Positions 38,237 through 47,954 of a DNA stretch of 64,000 nt are shown here, piece after piece (position 1 is the first letter of the stretch; each line of letters starts with the position of its first letter). Under the pieces are notes generated by a model that saw nothing but the letters and a program-made list of their open reading frames with translations, made no database searches and had not been told where the DNA came from. A program made the translations under genes and the position numbers. The DNA is from Slackia faecicanis (GTDB lineage Bacteria; Actinomycetota; Coriobacteriia; Coriobacteriales; Eggerthellaceae). The stretch spans positions 372,001-436,000 of the forward strand of contig NZ_QICB01000001.1 of NCBI RefSeq assembly GCF_003725295.1, written 5' to 3'.

Positions 38237-39178
38237 TTAGATACGCTCCCATACCATAGTGCCTGATTTGATATTCTGCACGCCGCTGGCGAATGCCGCC
38301 GCGTTCATTTCCTTCTTGCCGTCCGGCTTCACCGTGACGATTTCCAGCGCGCCGTCCGCACATCCGACGAACAGGCGCTTGGCGCGAAACGCGACCGCGC
38401 CAGGGGCCGCAAGGGCCTCGCCCTCGCCGTCCTGAGGACGCTCGACCTCGAGGACCGTGACGTTTTTGCCCGCGATCGCGCAGCGGCACGGATGCGCCGC
38501 GCCCGACGCGCGCACGCGGCGCAGGTTGACGTCTACCGTGTCGGCGGGGTCGATGTTGAGCTCGCCCTTGCCGATCTTTTCGGCGTACGTGGCCTCGGCG
38601 TCGTCTTGCACCGTCCAGCGCACCGCGCCCTCTTCGATCGCGTACAGCGCCGAAAGCAGCGCGCGGGCGCCCAGGTCGGCCAGCTCGTCGGTCAGCGCGG
38701 CGCAGTTCATGTCGCCGATTTCGCACGACCTGCTGACGCAGTAGTCGCCCGTGTCGAGGCCCGCTTCCATGCGCATGATGCACACGCCGGCCTCGCGCTC
38801 GCCCGCCAGGATCGCGCGCTCGATCGGAGCGGCGCCGCGATACTTCGGCAGAAGCGAGGCATGCACGTTCAGGCAGCCGTGCTCGGGAATGTCGAGCACC
38901 TCCTGGGGCAAGATCTTGCCGTAGGCCGCGACGCAGATGGCGTCGGGCTTAAAGCCGCGCAGACGGGCCAGTTCGTCTTCGTCGCGCAGCGTGCGCGGCT
39001 CGAACACGGGGATGCCCGCCTCGAGCGCGACCTTTTTGACGGGCGAAGGCTCGAGCGTCTTGCCGCGGCCGCGCACGGCGTCGGGGCGCGTGTAGACGGC
39101 CGCGATGTCGTGCTGTTCTTTCAGTTCACGAAGGATATTCGCCGCGAAATCGGGCGTTCCCATGAAAACGATACGCAT
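38237..39178 (-). CDS. fmt: methionyl-tRNA formyltransferase
   Basis: 313 residues. It formylates initiator Met-tRNA using 10-formyl-THF. MRIVFMGTPDFAANIL, LNVHASLLPKYRGAAPIERAILAGE and GVCIMRMEAGLDTGDY are the diagnostic catalytic motifs; a C-terminal OB-like domain follows. The start at 39178 is preferred, with AAAGG 8 nt upstream; alternative GTG/ATG starts lie 6-9 nt earlier. It sits between def and rsmB, the classic def-fmt-rsmB order. Confidence 0.97.
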   Translation of the reverse strand: MRIVFMGTPDFAANILRELKEQHDIAAVYTRPDAVRGRGKTLEPSPVKKVALEAGIPVFEPRTLRDEDELARLRGFKPDAICVAAYGKILPQEVLDIPEHGCLNVHASLLPKYRGAAPIERAILAGEREAGVCIMRMEAGLDTGDYCVSRSCEIGDMNCAALTDELADLGARALLSALYAIEEGAVRWTVQDDAEATYAEKIGKGELNIDPADTVDVNLRRVRASGAAHPCRCAIAGKNVTVLEVERPQDGEGEALAAPGAVAFRAKRLFVGCADGALEIVTVKPDGKKEMNAAAFASGVQNIKSGTMVWERI

Positions 39179-39225
39179 GCGCATCACCTTTCCGGCCTGA
39201 TGCGAAATCAGCGCCGACTCGACTG

Positions 39226-39765
39226 CTAGATGCGGGTCTCACCCGGCTTGGCGCCTGCGGCCTTGGCTTCCTCGTAATCGTGCAGCGCCTGGATGCGCGC
39301 GGAAAGGTCGCAGGATTCGAAGAGGGTCTTGCCGTCGAGGTGGTCGATCTCATGCTGCAGGCAGCGGCCCAACAGGCCGTCGCCTTCGATCATCCATTCT
39401 TCGCCGTCGAGGTCGAGATAGCGCACGACGGCGTATTCTTTGCGACGGATAGGCACCGAGATGCCGGGGCACGAAAGGCAGCCTTCCTCGTCGACCACTT
39501 CGCGGCCGCGGGTTTCCACCAGCACCGGGTTCACCATGACGATGGGATTCTGCTCGCCGTCTTCCTGGTCACAGTCCACCACGATGATGCGCTTGAGCAC
39601 GCCGACCTGAGGGGCCGCAAGGCCGCAGCCGTTGTTCTTATACATGGTTTTCGCCATCTGGCGAGCAAGCTTCTTGAGCGTTTTGTCGTTGGGGTCGCAC
39701 ATCTCGCACACCTGGCGCAGCGTGGCGTCGGGGTACGTGACCACCTTGAGCGTATCGAATGCCAT
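39226..39765 (-). CDS. def: peptide deformylase
   Basis: 179 residues. It removes the N-formyl group from nascent proteins. The three metal motifs are present: GCGLAAPQVGV, EEGCLSCPG (metal Cys) and LQHEIDHLDG (HExxH). GAGGTTTGAATC precedes the ATG. It pairs with fmt 47 bp downstream. Confidence 0.97.
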   Translation of the reverse strand: MAFDTLKVVTYPDATLRQVCEMCDPNDKTLKKLARQMAKTMYKNNGCGLAAPQVGVLKRIIVVDCDQEDGEQNPIVMVNPVLVETRGREVVDEEGCLSCPGISVPIRRKEYAVVRYLDLDGEEWMIEGDGLLGRCLQHEIDHLDGKTLFESCDLSARIQALHDYEEAKAAGAKPGETRI

Positions 39766-39849
39766 GATTCAAACCTCTATCCGTATTGTCAAACCGCAAT
39801 TTTTCAGCCGCGAGTATACCGGAAAGCGCGCCGCGCCATGCCCGCTTGC

Positions 39850-40130
39850 GGCCCCATCAGGGGCCGGGCGGGTCGCAAAAGCGAAATTGCTCCACACAAC
39901 GGCGCGCGAGACGCCGCAGGCGGCGCGCGGGCGGCGGACGTGCGATGCGCGCCGGAAGCTCGCCGACGCCCGAGACGAAACGTCGCGGGCCGCACACGGG
40001 GGGCGCCGAAGATGCGCAAGCGTCCGGGCCGACGCGCCGCAAGCCGCTCGCCGACGGCGCACGAGACGGCATCGCGAACTCGCCGACGCCCCGCGGCGAA
40101 ACGCCGCGGGGCCCACATCGTGCAGCCGCG
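39850..40130. repeat. imperfect GC-rich repeats with hairpins between def and priA
   Basis: The phrase CTCGCCGACGCCC occurs at 39959 and again 120 bp later at 40079, each followed by a CGAAACG-centred inverted repeat. A third CTCGCCGACG is at 40047. The last hairpin is perfect: GCCCCGCGGCG/CGCCGCGGGGC with an AAA loop (40088-40112). No coding sequence is supported across 39766-40158. Confidence 0.5.
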
Positions 40131-40158
40131 AGCGTTCGCCGCTCGCGGCGCGGCGGCC

Positions 40159-42387
40159 CTACAGCAGGCTGAGGGGGTCGACGTCGCAGGCCACGTTGAC
40201 GCGCTTGTGCGCGCGCCTTCCTCTAATCGTAGGCGCGATGGCCGCGGCGATATCAGCATCGGCGGGCGCCTTGATCAGAATGTGCCAGCGGTGGCTGCCG
40301 CGCAGCTTGTCGATCGCGCAGGGCGCGGCGCCGAGGCTCGTCCAGCCATCGCCCGCCACGTCGCGGATCATTTTCTCGATGCGCGCGGACAGGGCTATGG
40401 CCACCTCGCGGACTTCTTCCGCCTTATCGCCCCACACCAATATATTGACCAGGCGCACATAGGGCGGATAGCCCAAAAGCTTGCGCTTGGGCAGCTCATC
40501 GGCCAGAAAACGCCTGCGGTCGTAGGCGGCGGCGGCCTGGATGGCGCAGCTTTCGGGCATGTAGGTCTGCACGAGCACGCGCCCCTCGAACGCGCCGCGG
40601 CCCGCGCGGCCCGCCACCTGCTCGATCAAATCGAACGTGCGCTCGGCGCTGCGGAAGTCGGGCAGGCGCAGCTGGGTGTCGGCGTCAATCACGCCGACCA
40701 GCACCACGTCGTCGAAATCAAGGCCCTTCGCGATCATCTGCGTGCCCAGAAGCACCGCCGCGCCCGGACGCGCGAACTCGTCGAGCAGGCGGGCGTGGGC
40801 GTCGCGCGTGGCGGTGGTGTCTGCATCCATGCGCACGATGCGCACCTCGGGGCGCTCGGCCAAAAGCTTGCGCAACTCGGCTTCGACGCGCTGGGTGCCG
40901 GCGCCGAACTTCTTCAAATACGGGCTGCCGCACGCGGGACACACCGGCGGCGCGGGCATGCGGCGGCCGCAATGGTGGCACGCCAGCATGTTGCCGCGCT
41001 CGTGATAGGTCAACGACACCGAACACGTGGGGCATTCGGGCACGAAGCCGCAATCGCGGCAGAGCACGAAGCTCGCAAAGCCGCGTTGGTTGAGCAGCAG
41101 CACCGCCTTGCGGCCGGCATCCAAGGCGGCGTGCAGGTCGGCCACCAGCTCACGCGCGAACATCGAACGCGACCCGCTGCCGAACTCGCGCGCCATGTCG
41201 ATCACGCGCACCTCGGGCATGGGACGCCCGTTGGCGCGCTCGGGAAGCGCGACGCGATGCCAGGACGGGTCGGTCTTGCAACGGCACAACGTTTCGATCG
41301 ACGGCGTGGCGCTGCCCAGCACCAACGCGGCGCCGTGGCGCTTCGCCATCCAGGCGGCCACGTCGCGCGCATGGTAGCGCGGGGCGCTTTTCTGCTTGTA
41401 GGTGCTTTCGTGCTCTTCGTCGATCACGATGACGCCCAGCGACGGCACGGGACAGAACAGGGCGCTGCGCGCGCCCACCACGACGCGTTTCTCGCCGCGG
41501 CGCACGGCCTCCCACTGGTCGAAGCGCTCGGCCTGCGTCATGCGGGAATGCATGACGGCCACCGTGGCGCCGAAGCGGCTTTCGAAGCGCGAGACCGTCT
41601 GCGGCGTGAGGGCGATTTCAGGCACGAGCACGATGGCGCCGCGCCCCAGCTCGAGGCTGCGGCGAATGGCGCGCAGATACACCTCGGTCTTGCCCGAGCC
41701 CGTCACGCCGTCGATCACCGCCACGTCGCCGCAGCCGCGTTCCACGCAGGAGCGCACGGCGTCGAACGCGCGGCGCTGCCCCTCGGTGAGCTCGAGGATC
41801 TCCAGCTCGCAAGCGCGGCGGGCGAGCTCCACATCGGTCGCGGGCGGCGTATCCGCTTCGCAGCCTTTCGGCTTACGACGGCGCGCGGGCTTTTGCAGTT
41901 CCCAGCCGTCTTCGCGCTTGACCACCTTGGGCGTGCGGCCCGCAGGAGTCAGCAGATGCACGCACGAACTCAAAGGCGCCAGGTAGGTATGGGCGATGTA
42001 TTCGATGAGCGCCGCGCCGTCTTCGTCGAAATACGGGGCGGAAAGAACGGCCAGGACGGCCTTGAGCTCGGCTTTCTTTTCTTGCGGCGCGGGTTCGCCG
42101 CGCAAGTCGTCCACGAAGCACATGCGGCCGGGCACCGATGCGGGCGCATCGGGCGCGCTGCCCGAGCCGCCGAACCCGAACGACGGAGCACCCGCCTCGG
42201 GGCCGTCTGAAAACGCGGCGACGCTGCCCTCTTCGGCCACGACATAGCCCACCGCGCGGCGGCGGCCGAATTCCACCAGCACGGCGCAGCCCACCTGCAC
42301 GCCGTCCATATCGTCGGGAACGGCGTAGGTGTAGGCGGCGTCGAGCGCCTGGGTTTGAATGTCGAGCACCACCGAAACGGTTCGCAT
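40159..42387 (-). CDS. priA: primosomal protein N' (PriA)
   Basis: 742 residues. Fork-restart helicase. The N-terminal 3'-DNA-binding domain starts MRTVSVVLDI; helicase motifs VTGSGKTEVYLR, LVPEIALTPQ and VIDEEHESTYKQ follow. A zinc-binding insert with CRDCGF..CPTC, CHHCG and CPACGSPYL comes next, then GTQMIAKGLDFDDVVLVGV and QVAGRAGRG. The start at 42387 (MRTVSV) is chosen by homology; further upstream the frame is unconserved. It lies upstream of def in the same direction, separated by a 393-bp repeat-rich gap. Confidence 0.95.
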   Translation of the reverse strand: MRTVSVVLDIQTQALDAAYTYAVPDDMDGVQVGCAVLVEFGRRRAVGYVVAEEGSVAAFSDGPEAGAPSFGFGGSGSAPDAPASVPGRMCFVDDLRGEPAPQEKKAELKAVLAVLSAPYFDEDGAALIEYIAHTYLAPLSSCVHLLTPAGRTPKVVKREDGWELQKPARRRKPKGCEADTPPATDVELARRACELEILELTEGQRRAFDAVRSCVERGCGDVAVIDGVTGSGKTEVYLRAIRRSLELGRGAIVLVPEIALTPQTVSRFESRFGATVAVMHSRMTQAERFDQWEAVRRGEKRVVVGARSALFCPVPSLGVIVIDEEHESTYKQKSAPRYHARDVAAWMAKRHGAALVLGSATPSIETLCRCKTDPSWHRVALPERANGRPMPEVRVIDMAREFGSGSRSMFARELVADLHAALDAGRKAVLLLNQRGFASFVLCRDCGFVPECPTCSVSLTYHERGNMLACHHCGRRMPAPPVCPACGSPYLKKFGAGTQRVEAELRKLLAERPEVRIVRMDADTTATRDAHARLLDEFARPGAAVLLGTQMIAKGLDFDDVVLVGVIDADTQLRLPDFRSAERTFDLIEQVAGRAGRGAFEGRVLVQTYMPESCAIQAAAAYDRRRFLADELPKRKLLGYPPYVRLVNILVWGDKAEEVREVAIALSARIEKMIRDVAGDGWTSLGAAPCAIDKLRGSHRWHILIKAPADADIAAAIAPTIRGRRAHKRVNVACDVDPLSLL

Positions 42388-42450
42388 GCGCCCCGCAGCT
42401 CCTTTCCTTCGCCGCCGCCGTCGCGATTCAAGCGATTTCTGCATGATAAA

Positions 42451-42590
42451 TGCAGTTGACGGTCTTTTATCGGCCGAATTCGCGCCGGCCGCCCGCTGCG
42501 CTTCGGCAAAACGCCTGGTCGCGCAAATCGTAAACGGCGGGCGCAATAGCAGCACACCGTTTTCGACCCCGCAAAAGACCGCCAACTGCA
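42451..42590. repeat. inverted-repeat element, copy A (140 bp)
   Basis: The ends are TGCAGTTGACGGTCTTTT (42451-42468) and the reverse complement of TGCAGTTGGCGGTCTTTT (42573-42590), 17 of 18 identical. The same ends bound a 129-bp element at 61094-61222, and the first 20 bp or so of interior (GGCCGA.TT.CG, GGCCGC) are similar. It is noncoding, between priA and metK. No clear target duplication is seen. Confidence 0.7.
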
Positions 42591-42599
42591 AAAAACGTA

Positions 42600-42642
42600 C
42601 AAAACAAAGGCGTCCTCCGACGCGACCGTCGAAGAACGCCTT
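42600..42642 (-). terminator. intrinsic terminator of metK
   Basis: 16-bp stem on the minus strand, AAGGCGTTCTTCGACG with CGTCGGAGGACGCCTT (two G-U pairs), loop GTCG, followed by TGTTTTGT. It lies between metK and repeat element A. Confidence 0.85.
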
Positions 42643-42701
42643 GAAACTCTTGCGTGGAAACGGGCGCGCACGCCGCTTCGGCGATGCGCGGTTCGCCCTT
42701 C

Positions 42702-43967
42702 CTACAGGCCGCAGGCCGCGCGCAGGGCGTCGGCGCGGTCGGTGCGCTCCCAGGTGAACTCGGGAAGCTCGCGGCCGAAATGACCGTAGTTGCTGGTCAG
42801 GCGATAGATCGGGCGGCGCAGGTCGAGCGCGTCGATGATCGCGCCCGGACGCAGGTCGAACACTTCTTCGACCGCGCGCTCGATGTCTTCGATGGCCACC
42901 TTGTTGGTGCCGAAGGTCTCCACCAGAACCGACACGGGATGCGCCATGCCGATGGCGTAGGCGATCTGAACCTCGCAGCGGTCGGCCAGGCCCGCGGCCA
43001 CGACGTTTTTGGCAACCCAGCGCGCGGCGTAGGCGCCGGAGCGGTCGACCTTCGTGCAGTCCTTGCCGGAGAAGGCGCCGCCGCCGTGACGGCCCATGCC
43101 GCCGTAGGTGTCGACGATGATCTTGCGGCCGGTAAGGCCCGCGTCGCCCATGGGGCCGCCCACGACGAAGCGGCCGGTGGGGTTGATGTGGATGCCCGCG
43201 TTTTCGTCAAGCACCACGCCCTCGGCGGCCATGACGGGCTTGATCACCTGCTCGACCACATCGCGGCGAAGCGTGTCGTTGTCGATGTCTTCGGAGTGCT
43301 GCGTGGAGACGACCACCGTTTCCACTGCGGCGGGAACGCCGTTTTCATAGCGCACGGACACCTGGGTCTTGCCGTCGGGACGCAGGTACGGCAGGGTCTT
43401 GTTCTTGCGGACCTCGGTCAGGCGCTCGGACAGACGATGCGCCAGATAGATCGGCATGGGCATGAGCGTGGACGTTTCGTTGCACGCATAGCCGAACATC
43501 ATGCCCTGGTCGCCCGCGCCGATGCTCTCGTAAGGATCGGCTTCCACGTCGGCGCCGTGCTGGGCCTCCCAAGACTCGTCGACGCCCTGGGCGATGTCGG
43601 GGCTCTGCTCGTGGATCGCGTTCATCACGCCGCAGGTGCTGGCATCGAAGCCGTATTTGGCGCGGTCGTATCCGATGTCGGACAGCACGCCGCGCACGAT
43701 TTCCTGCACGTCCACGTAAGCCTGCGTGCGGATTTCGCCCGCCACGACCACCATGCCGGTGGTGACGAGCGTCTCGCATGCGCAACGCAGCTGGGTCGGG
43801 TCGGCGGGCTGGCCGGACGGCGCGATGTAGCCTTCCTCGGCCAGCGCGATTTCCTTGGAAAGGATGGCGTCGAGGATGGCGTCGGAGATCTGGTCGCAGA
43901 TCTTGTCGGGATGGCCTTCGGTCACGGACTCGGACGTGAAGACGTAGCTGGAATGGGTATCGGTCAC
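42702..43967 (-). CDS. metK: S-adenosylmethionine synthase
   Basis: 421 residues. It makes SAM from methionine and ATP. Diagnostic motifs are [18 protein letters not shown], the [12 protein letters not shown] signature, [20 protein letters not shown] and [19 protein letters not shown] at 43967 is the start because AAGGAGG lies 4 nt upstream and family sequence begins at [11 protein letters not shown]. Longer frames run through the riboswitch. It is regulated by the SAM riboswitch immediately upstream. Confidence 0.98.
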   Translation of the reverse strand: MTDTHSSYVFTSESVTEGHPDKICDQISDAILDAILSKEIALAEEGYIAPSGQPADPTQLRCACETLVTTGMVVVAGEIRTQAYVDVQEIVRGVLSDIGYDRAKYGFDASTCGVMNAIHEQSPDIAQGVDESWEAQHGADVEADPYESIGAGDQGMMFGYACNETSTLMPMPIYLAHRLSERLTEVRKNKTLPYLRPDGKTQVSVRYENGVPAAVETVVVSTQHSEDIDNDTLRRDVVEQVIKPVMAAEGVVLDENAGIHINPTGRFVVGGPMGDAGLTGRKIIVDTYGGMGRHGGGAFSGKDCTKVDRSGAYAARWVAKNVVAAGLADRCEVQIAYAIGMAHPVSVLVETFGTNKVAIEDIERAVEEVFDLRPGAIIDALDLRRPIYRLTSNYGHFGRELPEFTWERTDRADALRAACGL

Positions 43968-43976
43968 GATTCCTCC

Positions 43977-44065
43977 TTCATCGCTGTTGGCAGGACCACC
44001 TTGGCTGACGCGCCAGGTTGGTGTCGGGATCGGCAAGCCAACCCTCTCCCCCGACTCTGGATAAA
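43977..44065 (-). promoter_or_regulatory. SAM riboswitch (SAM-I-like) controlling metK
   Basis: The minus strand reads TTTATCCAGAG, then GTCGGG..AGAGGG..CCCGAC (P2 with kink-turn-like bulge), CACCAACC, a P3 hairpin and AAGGTGGTCC. These match the S-box core elements TATCxAGAG, AGAGGGA, GCAACC and AAGGTGC. P1 is TTTATC (44060-44065) with GATGAA (43977-43982). The P4 hairpin of canonical SAM-I appears to be missing. The last P1 bases overlap the metK Shine-Dalgarno AAGGAGG (43972-43978), pointing to translational control. Confidence 0.8.
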
Positions 44066-44251
44066 CGGCTGTTACAAAAATAGGGTGCGGCGCGTACGCC
44101 ACAGCCCTCAAACCATGAAAGAATAGCGCGAAAGCATGCCGTCGGCAACAGGCAACGCGCCTTCCACGAAATCGCCGCATCGAGAGCCAAGGCGCGGGCG
44201 GAGGGCGCGCATGCGGCATAATAGGCGCACGAAATCGAACAGGAGGATTCC

Positions 44252-44983
44252 TTGAAAACGCTGAACATGATCGCCCGCGTCGTGGCCACGGCCACGCTTG
44301 CCGTGCTGCTGGCCGCCGCGGGGCTTTTCGCGTGCTGCGCGCGCCCCACCACCCTCTTCCTCGCGCAGGCCACGAGCAACGACGCCGACTCGCCTTACGG
44401 CAAAGAGGCCCTCGTGGGGCTCGCCGCGCTCACGCGCGACTACACGGTGGACGGAGCCGACCGCGCCGCCACGCTCGATACGATCGCGCAGGCGGCATCC
44501 GACGTCTCGCCCGCCGTGGCCCAAAGCGCCGACAAAGCCGCGGCGCTTCAAAAGCTAGGCGAGCGCTACACCCTGACCGATGACGCGCTCGACCACCTGG
44601 ACGACGTCTACAACGTGCTGGTCGGCATACGCTGGGCGCTCGCGGCCGTGGCCGCGGCCTGCATCGCGGCGGCCGCCCACGTATATGTACACTGCGGCAA
44701 AAAGGAGTTCGGCGCCGTGCTGTGCCACGCCGCGATCGCGGTGGCGGCCGCGTTCGCCGTGATGGCCGCCTGGGTCGTCGTGGATTTCGACGGGTTTTTC
44801 GCGGCGTTCCATTCGCTATTCTTCGCCGACGGAACCTGGACGTTCGCGTGGAACTCGCTTCTCATCTGCATGTATCCGCCCGCCTTCTGGATGGGCATGG
44901 GCGCCGTGTGGCTGGCCGTCACGGTTGCGGCCTGCGCCGTTTGCTTTATCATAGGGAGGTTGCTGCGCAAGCGCTTCGCATAG
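44252..44983 (+). CDS. DUF1461 (TIGR01906) family membrane protein
   Basis: 243 residues. An N-terminal membrane segment ([24 protein letters not shown]) is followed by an outside domain of about 90 residues containing [20 protein letters not shown] and [16 protein letters not shown]. Three more membrane segments follow, at about 125-145, 160-180 and 210-238. This arrangement matches the TIGR01906 integral membrane family of unknown function. The start is TTG at 44252 with AGGAGG 6 nt upstream. It lies divergent from metK. Confidence 0.8.
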   Translation: MKTLNMIARVVATATLAVLLAAAGLFACCARPTTLFLAQATSNDADSPYGKEALVGLAALTRDYTVDGADRAATLDTIAQAASDVSPAVAQSADKAAALQKLGERYTLTDDALDHLDDVYNVLVGIRWALAAVAAACIAAAAHVYVHCGKKEFGAVLCHAAIAVAAAFAVMAAWVVVDFDGFFAAFHSLFFADGTWTFAWNSLLICMYPPAFWMGMGAVWLAVTVAACAVCFIIGRLLRKRFA

Positions 44984-45090
44984 CGGCGCGCGCACGACCG
45001 AACCCACGTTTCGCACCCGTGCGGACCAGGCGCCCTCGCGCCCCGCACGTCGACCGCATATCTTCTCGCATCAGAAGAAAGGAACTCGGC

Positions 45091-46575
45091 ATGACCGACA
45101 CCGTACGCGTCCGCTTCGCGCCTTCGCCCACCGGCAAGCTGCACATCGGCGGCGCCCGCACCGCCATCTACAACTGGGCGTTCGCCCGCGCCATGGGCGG
45201 CAAGTTCATCCTGCGCATCGAGGACACCGACCCCGAGCGCTCCACCGAGGAGAACACGCAGATCATCTTGCGCGCCATGCGCTGGCTCGGCCTTGATTGG
45301 GACGAAGGTCCCGAGGTCGGCGGCGAATACGGCCCGTACAAGCAGACCGAGCGCTTCGACACCTACACCGCCGCGCTGGAAACGCTGAAGGAGCGCGGCG
45401 CCGTGTATCCGTGCTTCTGCACCAAGGAGGAGCTGGACGCCAAGCGCGAGGCCGCCGAGAAAAGCGAAGGCGGCTATGCGGGCTACGACCGCACCTGCCG
45501 CAACATGCCCGCCGAAGAGGCCCAGGCCCGCATCGAGGCCGGCGAGCCGCACGTGTGGCGCCTGAAGGTTCCCGAGAACCACGGCCCGATCGAATTCGAC
45601 GACGCGGTGTACGGCCACATGAGCTTCCCCGCCGAGGTCATGGACGACATGATCTTGGTGCGCACCGACGGCACCCCCACCTATAACTTCGCCGTGGTGT
45701 GCGACGACGCCAACATGAAGATCACCCACGTGGTGCGCGGCGACGACCACCTGTCCAACACCCCGCGCCAGATCCTGATCTACGAGGCGCTGGGCCTGCC
45801 CGCGCCCACCTTCGCGCACCTGTCCATGATTCTGGGCGGCGACGGCAAGAAGCTGTCCAAGCGCCACGGCGCCACGAGCGTCGAGGAATACGCCGAGCGC
45901 GGCTACCTGCCCGACACCATGGTGAACTTCCTGGCGCTTCTGGGCTGGAGCCTGGACGGCGAAACCACCATCATCGACCGCGCCACGCTGTGCGAGAAGT
46001 TCGGCCTGGACCGCATCACCAAGAAAGACGCCGTGTTCGACGAGACCAAGCTGGACTGGATGAACGGCCAGTACATCAAGGCCATGGACGCGAACGAATG
46101 GGTGGAGGCCTCCCGCCCCTGGCTGATCGAAGCCGGCGCCACCGCCGAAGATATCGACGCGCGCCCCGAATGGTACGCCGCGCTGTATCCGCTGCTGGCC
46201 GAGCGCGAGACGCACCTGACCGACGCCGCCGAGAAGCTGCCCTATATGTTCTGGGGCGCCAACGTCACGCTCGACGAGAAGAGCGTCAACAAGGTGCTGA
46301 AGAAGGAAGGCGCCCGCGCCGACGAGGCCCTGCGCGCATGCCGCGACATCCTGGCCGACGAAAGCCGCGCCTGGGAATGCGACGCGCTGCAGGAGGCCTG
46401 CCGCGCGCTGTGCGAGCCCATGGACATCAAGCCGAAGAACATGTTCCAGCCTTTGCGCGTGGCCGTGTGCGGCAACATGGTTTCGCCGCCGCTGTTCGAG
46501 AGCATCGAGCTTCTTGACCGCGCCGACGTGATCGCCCGCATCGACTCCGTTCTGGCCGAGGTGTTTTCCGCTTAA
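45091..46575 (+). CDS. gltX: glutamyl-tRNA synthetase
   Basis: 494 residues. Class I synthetase with the HIGH-type site GKLHIGGARTA, RIEDTDPERS, the KMSKS-type GKKLSKRHG, and GLDWDEGPEVGGEYGPY. The ATG at 45091 has AAAGGAA upstream; the frame extends further 5' but into the DUF1461 gene. In most bacteria of this kind it charges both tRNA-Glu and tRNA-Gln; the amidotransferase is not in this window. A strong terminator follows. Confidence 0.98.
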   Translation: MTDTVRVRFAPSPTGKLHIGGARTAIYNWAFARAMGGKFILRIEDTDPERSTEENTQIILRAMRWLGLDWDEGPEVGGEYGPYKQTERFDTYTAALETLKERGAVYPCFCTKEELDAKREAAEKSEGGYAGYDRTCRNMPAEEAQARIEAGEPHVWRLKVPENHGPIEFDDAVYGHMSFPAEVMDDMILVRTDGTPTYNFAVVCDDANMKITHVVRGDDHLSNTPRQILIYEALGLPAPTFAHLSMILGGDGKKLSKRHGATSVEEYAERGYLPDTMVNFLALLGWSLDGETTIIDRATLCEKFGLDRITKKDAVFDETKLDWMNGQYIKAMDANEWVEASRPWLIEAGATAEDIDARPEWYAALYPLLAERETHLTDAAEKLPYMFWGANVTLDEKSVNKVLKKEGARADEALRACRDILADESRAWECDALQEACRALCEPMDIKPKNMFQPLRVAVCGNMVSPPLFESIELLDRADVIARIDSVLAEVFSA

Positions 46576-46590
46576 CGCGGCGCCTCGCCC

Positions 46591-46624
46591 GCCCCGCCGC
46601 GGCCCGAGCTGCGGCGGGGCTTTT
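46591..46624 (+). terminator. intrinsic terminator of gltX
   Basis: GCCCCGCCGC (46591-46600) pairs with GCGGCGGGGC (46611-46620), 10-nt loop, then TTTT. Confidence 0.93.
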
Positions 46625-46698
46625 CATTTCCCGCAGGCGTCGCGCCGCTTGAAGCGCCGGCGCCCGAACCCGACACGCATCCGATAAGGAACCGCCTC

Positions 46699-47763
46699 AT
46701 GAAGATGATCACCGTCGATACGCATTGCGTGCGCCCGCACGGCGCGTCCTGCGAGCGCTGCCGCATAGCCTGCCCCGCCTCTGCCATTTCGTTCGACGCC
46801 GAAACCGGCCTGCCTGCGATCGACGAGCAGGCCTGCACGCAGTGCGGCGTGTGCATGGGCGTCTGCGACGCGTTCACGTCGTCGACCACCACCACGCTGC
46901 GCCTGTACGAGCATCTGCGACGCGTGGCCATGCGCGGCGAAATAGTGTATCTGACCTGCAAAGAGAACGTTTTTCCCGGGTTCACGCCCACCAAAAACGT
47001 CACGGTGCTGCCATGTCTGGCGTGCATGCCGCCCGAGCTGTGGGCGCTGCTGCTGGCGCAAAACGCGCCCCTGTGCATAGCCTGCGACCTGAAATACTGC
47101 GACGATTGCCCGCGCGCGGCCGGCCGCGGCGAGCTGCTGTTCACCCGCGCGGTGGAAATGGCCGAGGCCTGGAGCGGCGGGGCCGTGCGCTTCGACCGCG
47201 AAATCCCCGAGCTCGAAGAAGACGCCGCCTCGATCGCGCGCGACGAATTCGGCCGCCGCGAGGCGTTCGACAGCGCGAAAAACGACGCGATCGACATTCT
47301 TTCCGGCAAGCGCCGCCTGAAGAACTCGGACACGCTCAAAGACGTGTACCGCAAGAAGGAACGCAAGCGCATGCAGGACATGCTGAACCTGACCGAAGGC
47401 GACGTAATCAACGAGTTCGCCGAAAACGGCCGCAGCAGGCGCACCATGCAGCCGCGCCGCCGTATGCTGCTGGAAACGATCGTGGCCAAGCCCGAAGCGG
47501 CCGCGGGCATCGACGTCACGGTGAGCGCCACGAACCACGCCACCTGCGTGGAGTGCCTGGACTGCACGAAGGCGTGCCCCACGGGCGCACGCATGGCCGA
47601 CCCCGAAAACGGCAGCCTGGCCTATGACGCGCGCTACTGCATAGGCTGCGGCGCATGCGTGGCGGCCTGCCCCACGGCGTCGATCGAGCTCGTGGGCGCG
47701 AGCCTGGCCGAGCTTCTGCCCGAAGGCCCGGGCGTCGCGGCCAAAGAACCCGCCGTTTCGTAG
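46699..47763 (+). CDS. multi-cluster 4Fe-4S ferredoxin-type protein
   Basis: 354 residues. The N-terminal pair of clusters uses C18/C21/C25 (CERCRIACP) with C10 or the next motif, and C46/C49/C52/C56 (CTQCGVCMGVC). A middle section has CLACMPPELWALLL, CIACDLKYCDDCPRA, then a charged region. The C-terminus has CVECLDCTKACPTGA and CIGCGACVAACPTASI. It resembles the ferredoxin/4Fe-4S dicluster proteins abundant in anaerobic Coriobacteriia, with no catalytic domain that I recognise. AAGGAA precedes the ATG. The ATP-grasp gene follows 191 bp later. Confidence 0.8.
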   Translation: MKMITVDTHCVRPHGASCERCRIACPASAISFDAETGLPAIDEQACTQCGVCMGVCDAFTSSTTTTLRLYEHLRRVAMRGEIVYLTCKENVFPGFTPTKNVTVLPCLACMPPELWALLLAQNAPLCIACDLKYCDDCPRAAGRGELLFTRAVEMAEAWSGGAVRFDREIPELEEDAASIARDEFGRREAFDSAKNDAIDILSGKRRLKNSDTLKDVYRKKERKRMQDMLNLTEGDVINEFAENGRSRRTMQPRRRMLLETIVAKPEAAAGIDVTVSATNHATCVECLDCTKACPTGARMADPENGSLAYDARYCIGCGACVAACPTASIELVGASLAELLPEGPGVAAKEPAVS

Positions 47764-47954
47764 CGCCGAACCTTTCGCGCTTCGCCGCCGCACGGCCGAA
47801 GGCCCCGCCGCACGCAACCCGCAACGCGGCCGCACACCTTCGCCGCCGCGCACCCTGCGGCGCGGCGCAGACAGATCGCGCATCGCGCCCTACGCCTGCG
47901 GCCGGCAAAGCCCGGGCGCAAGGCGGACCCCGACCCCTCCAGAGAGGAGCAGCC

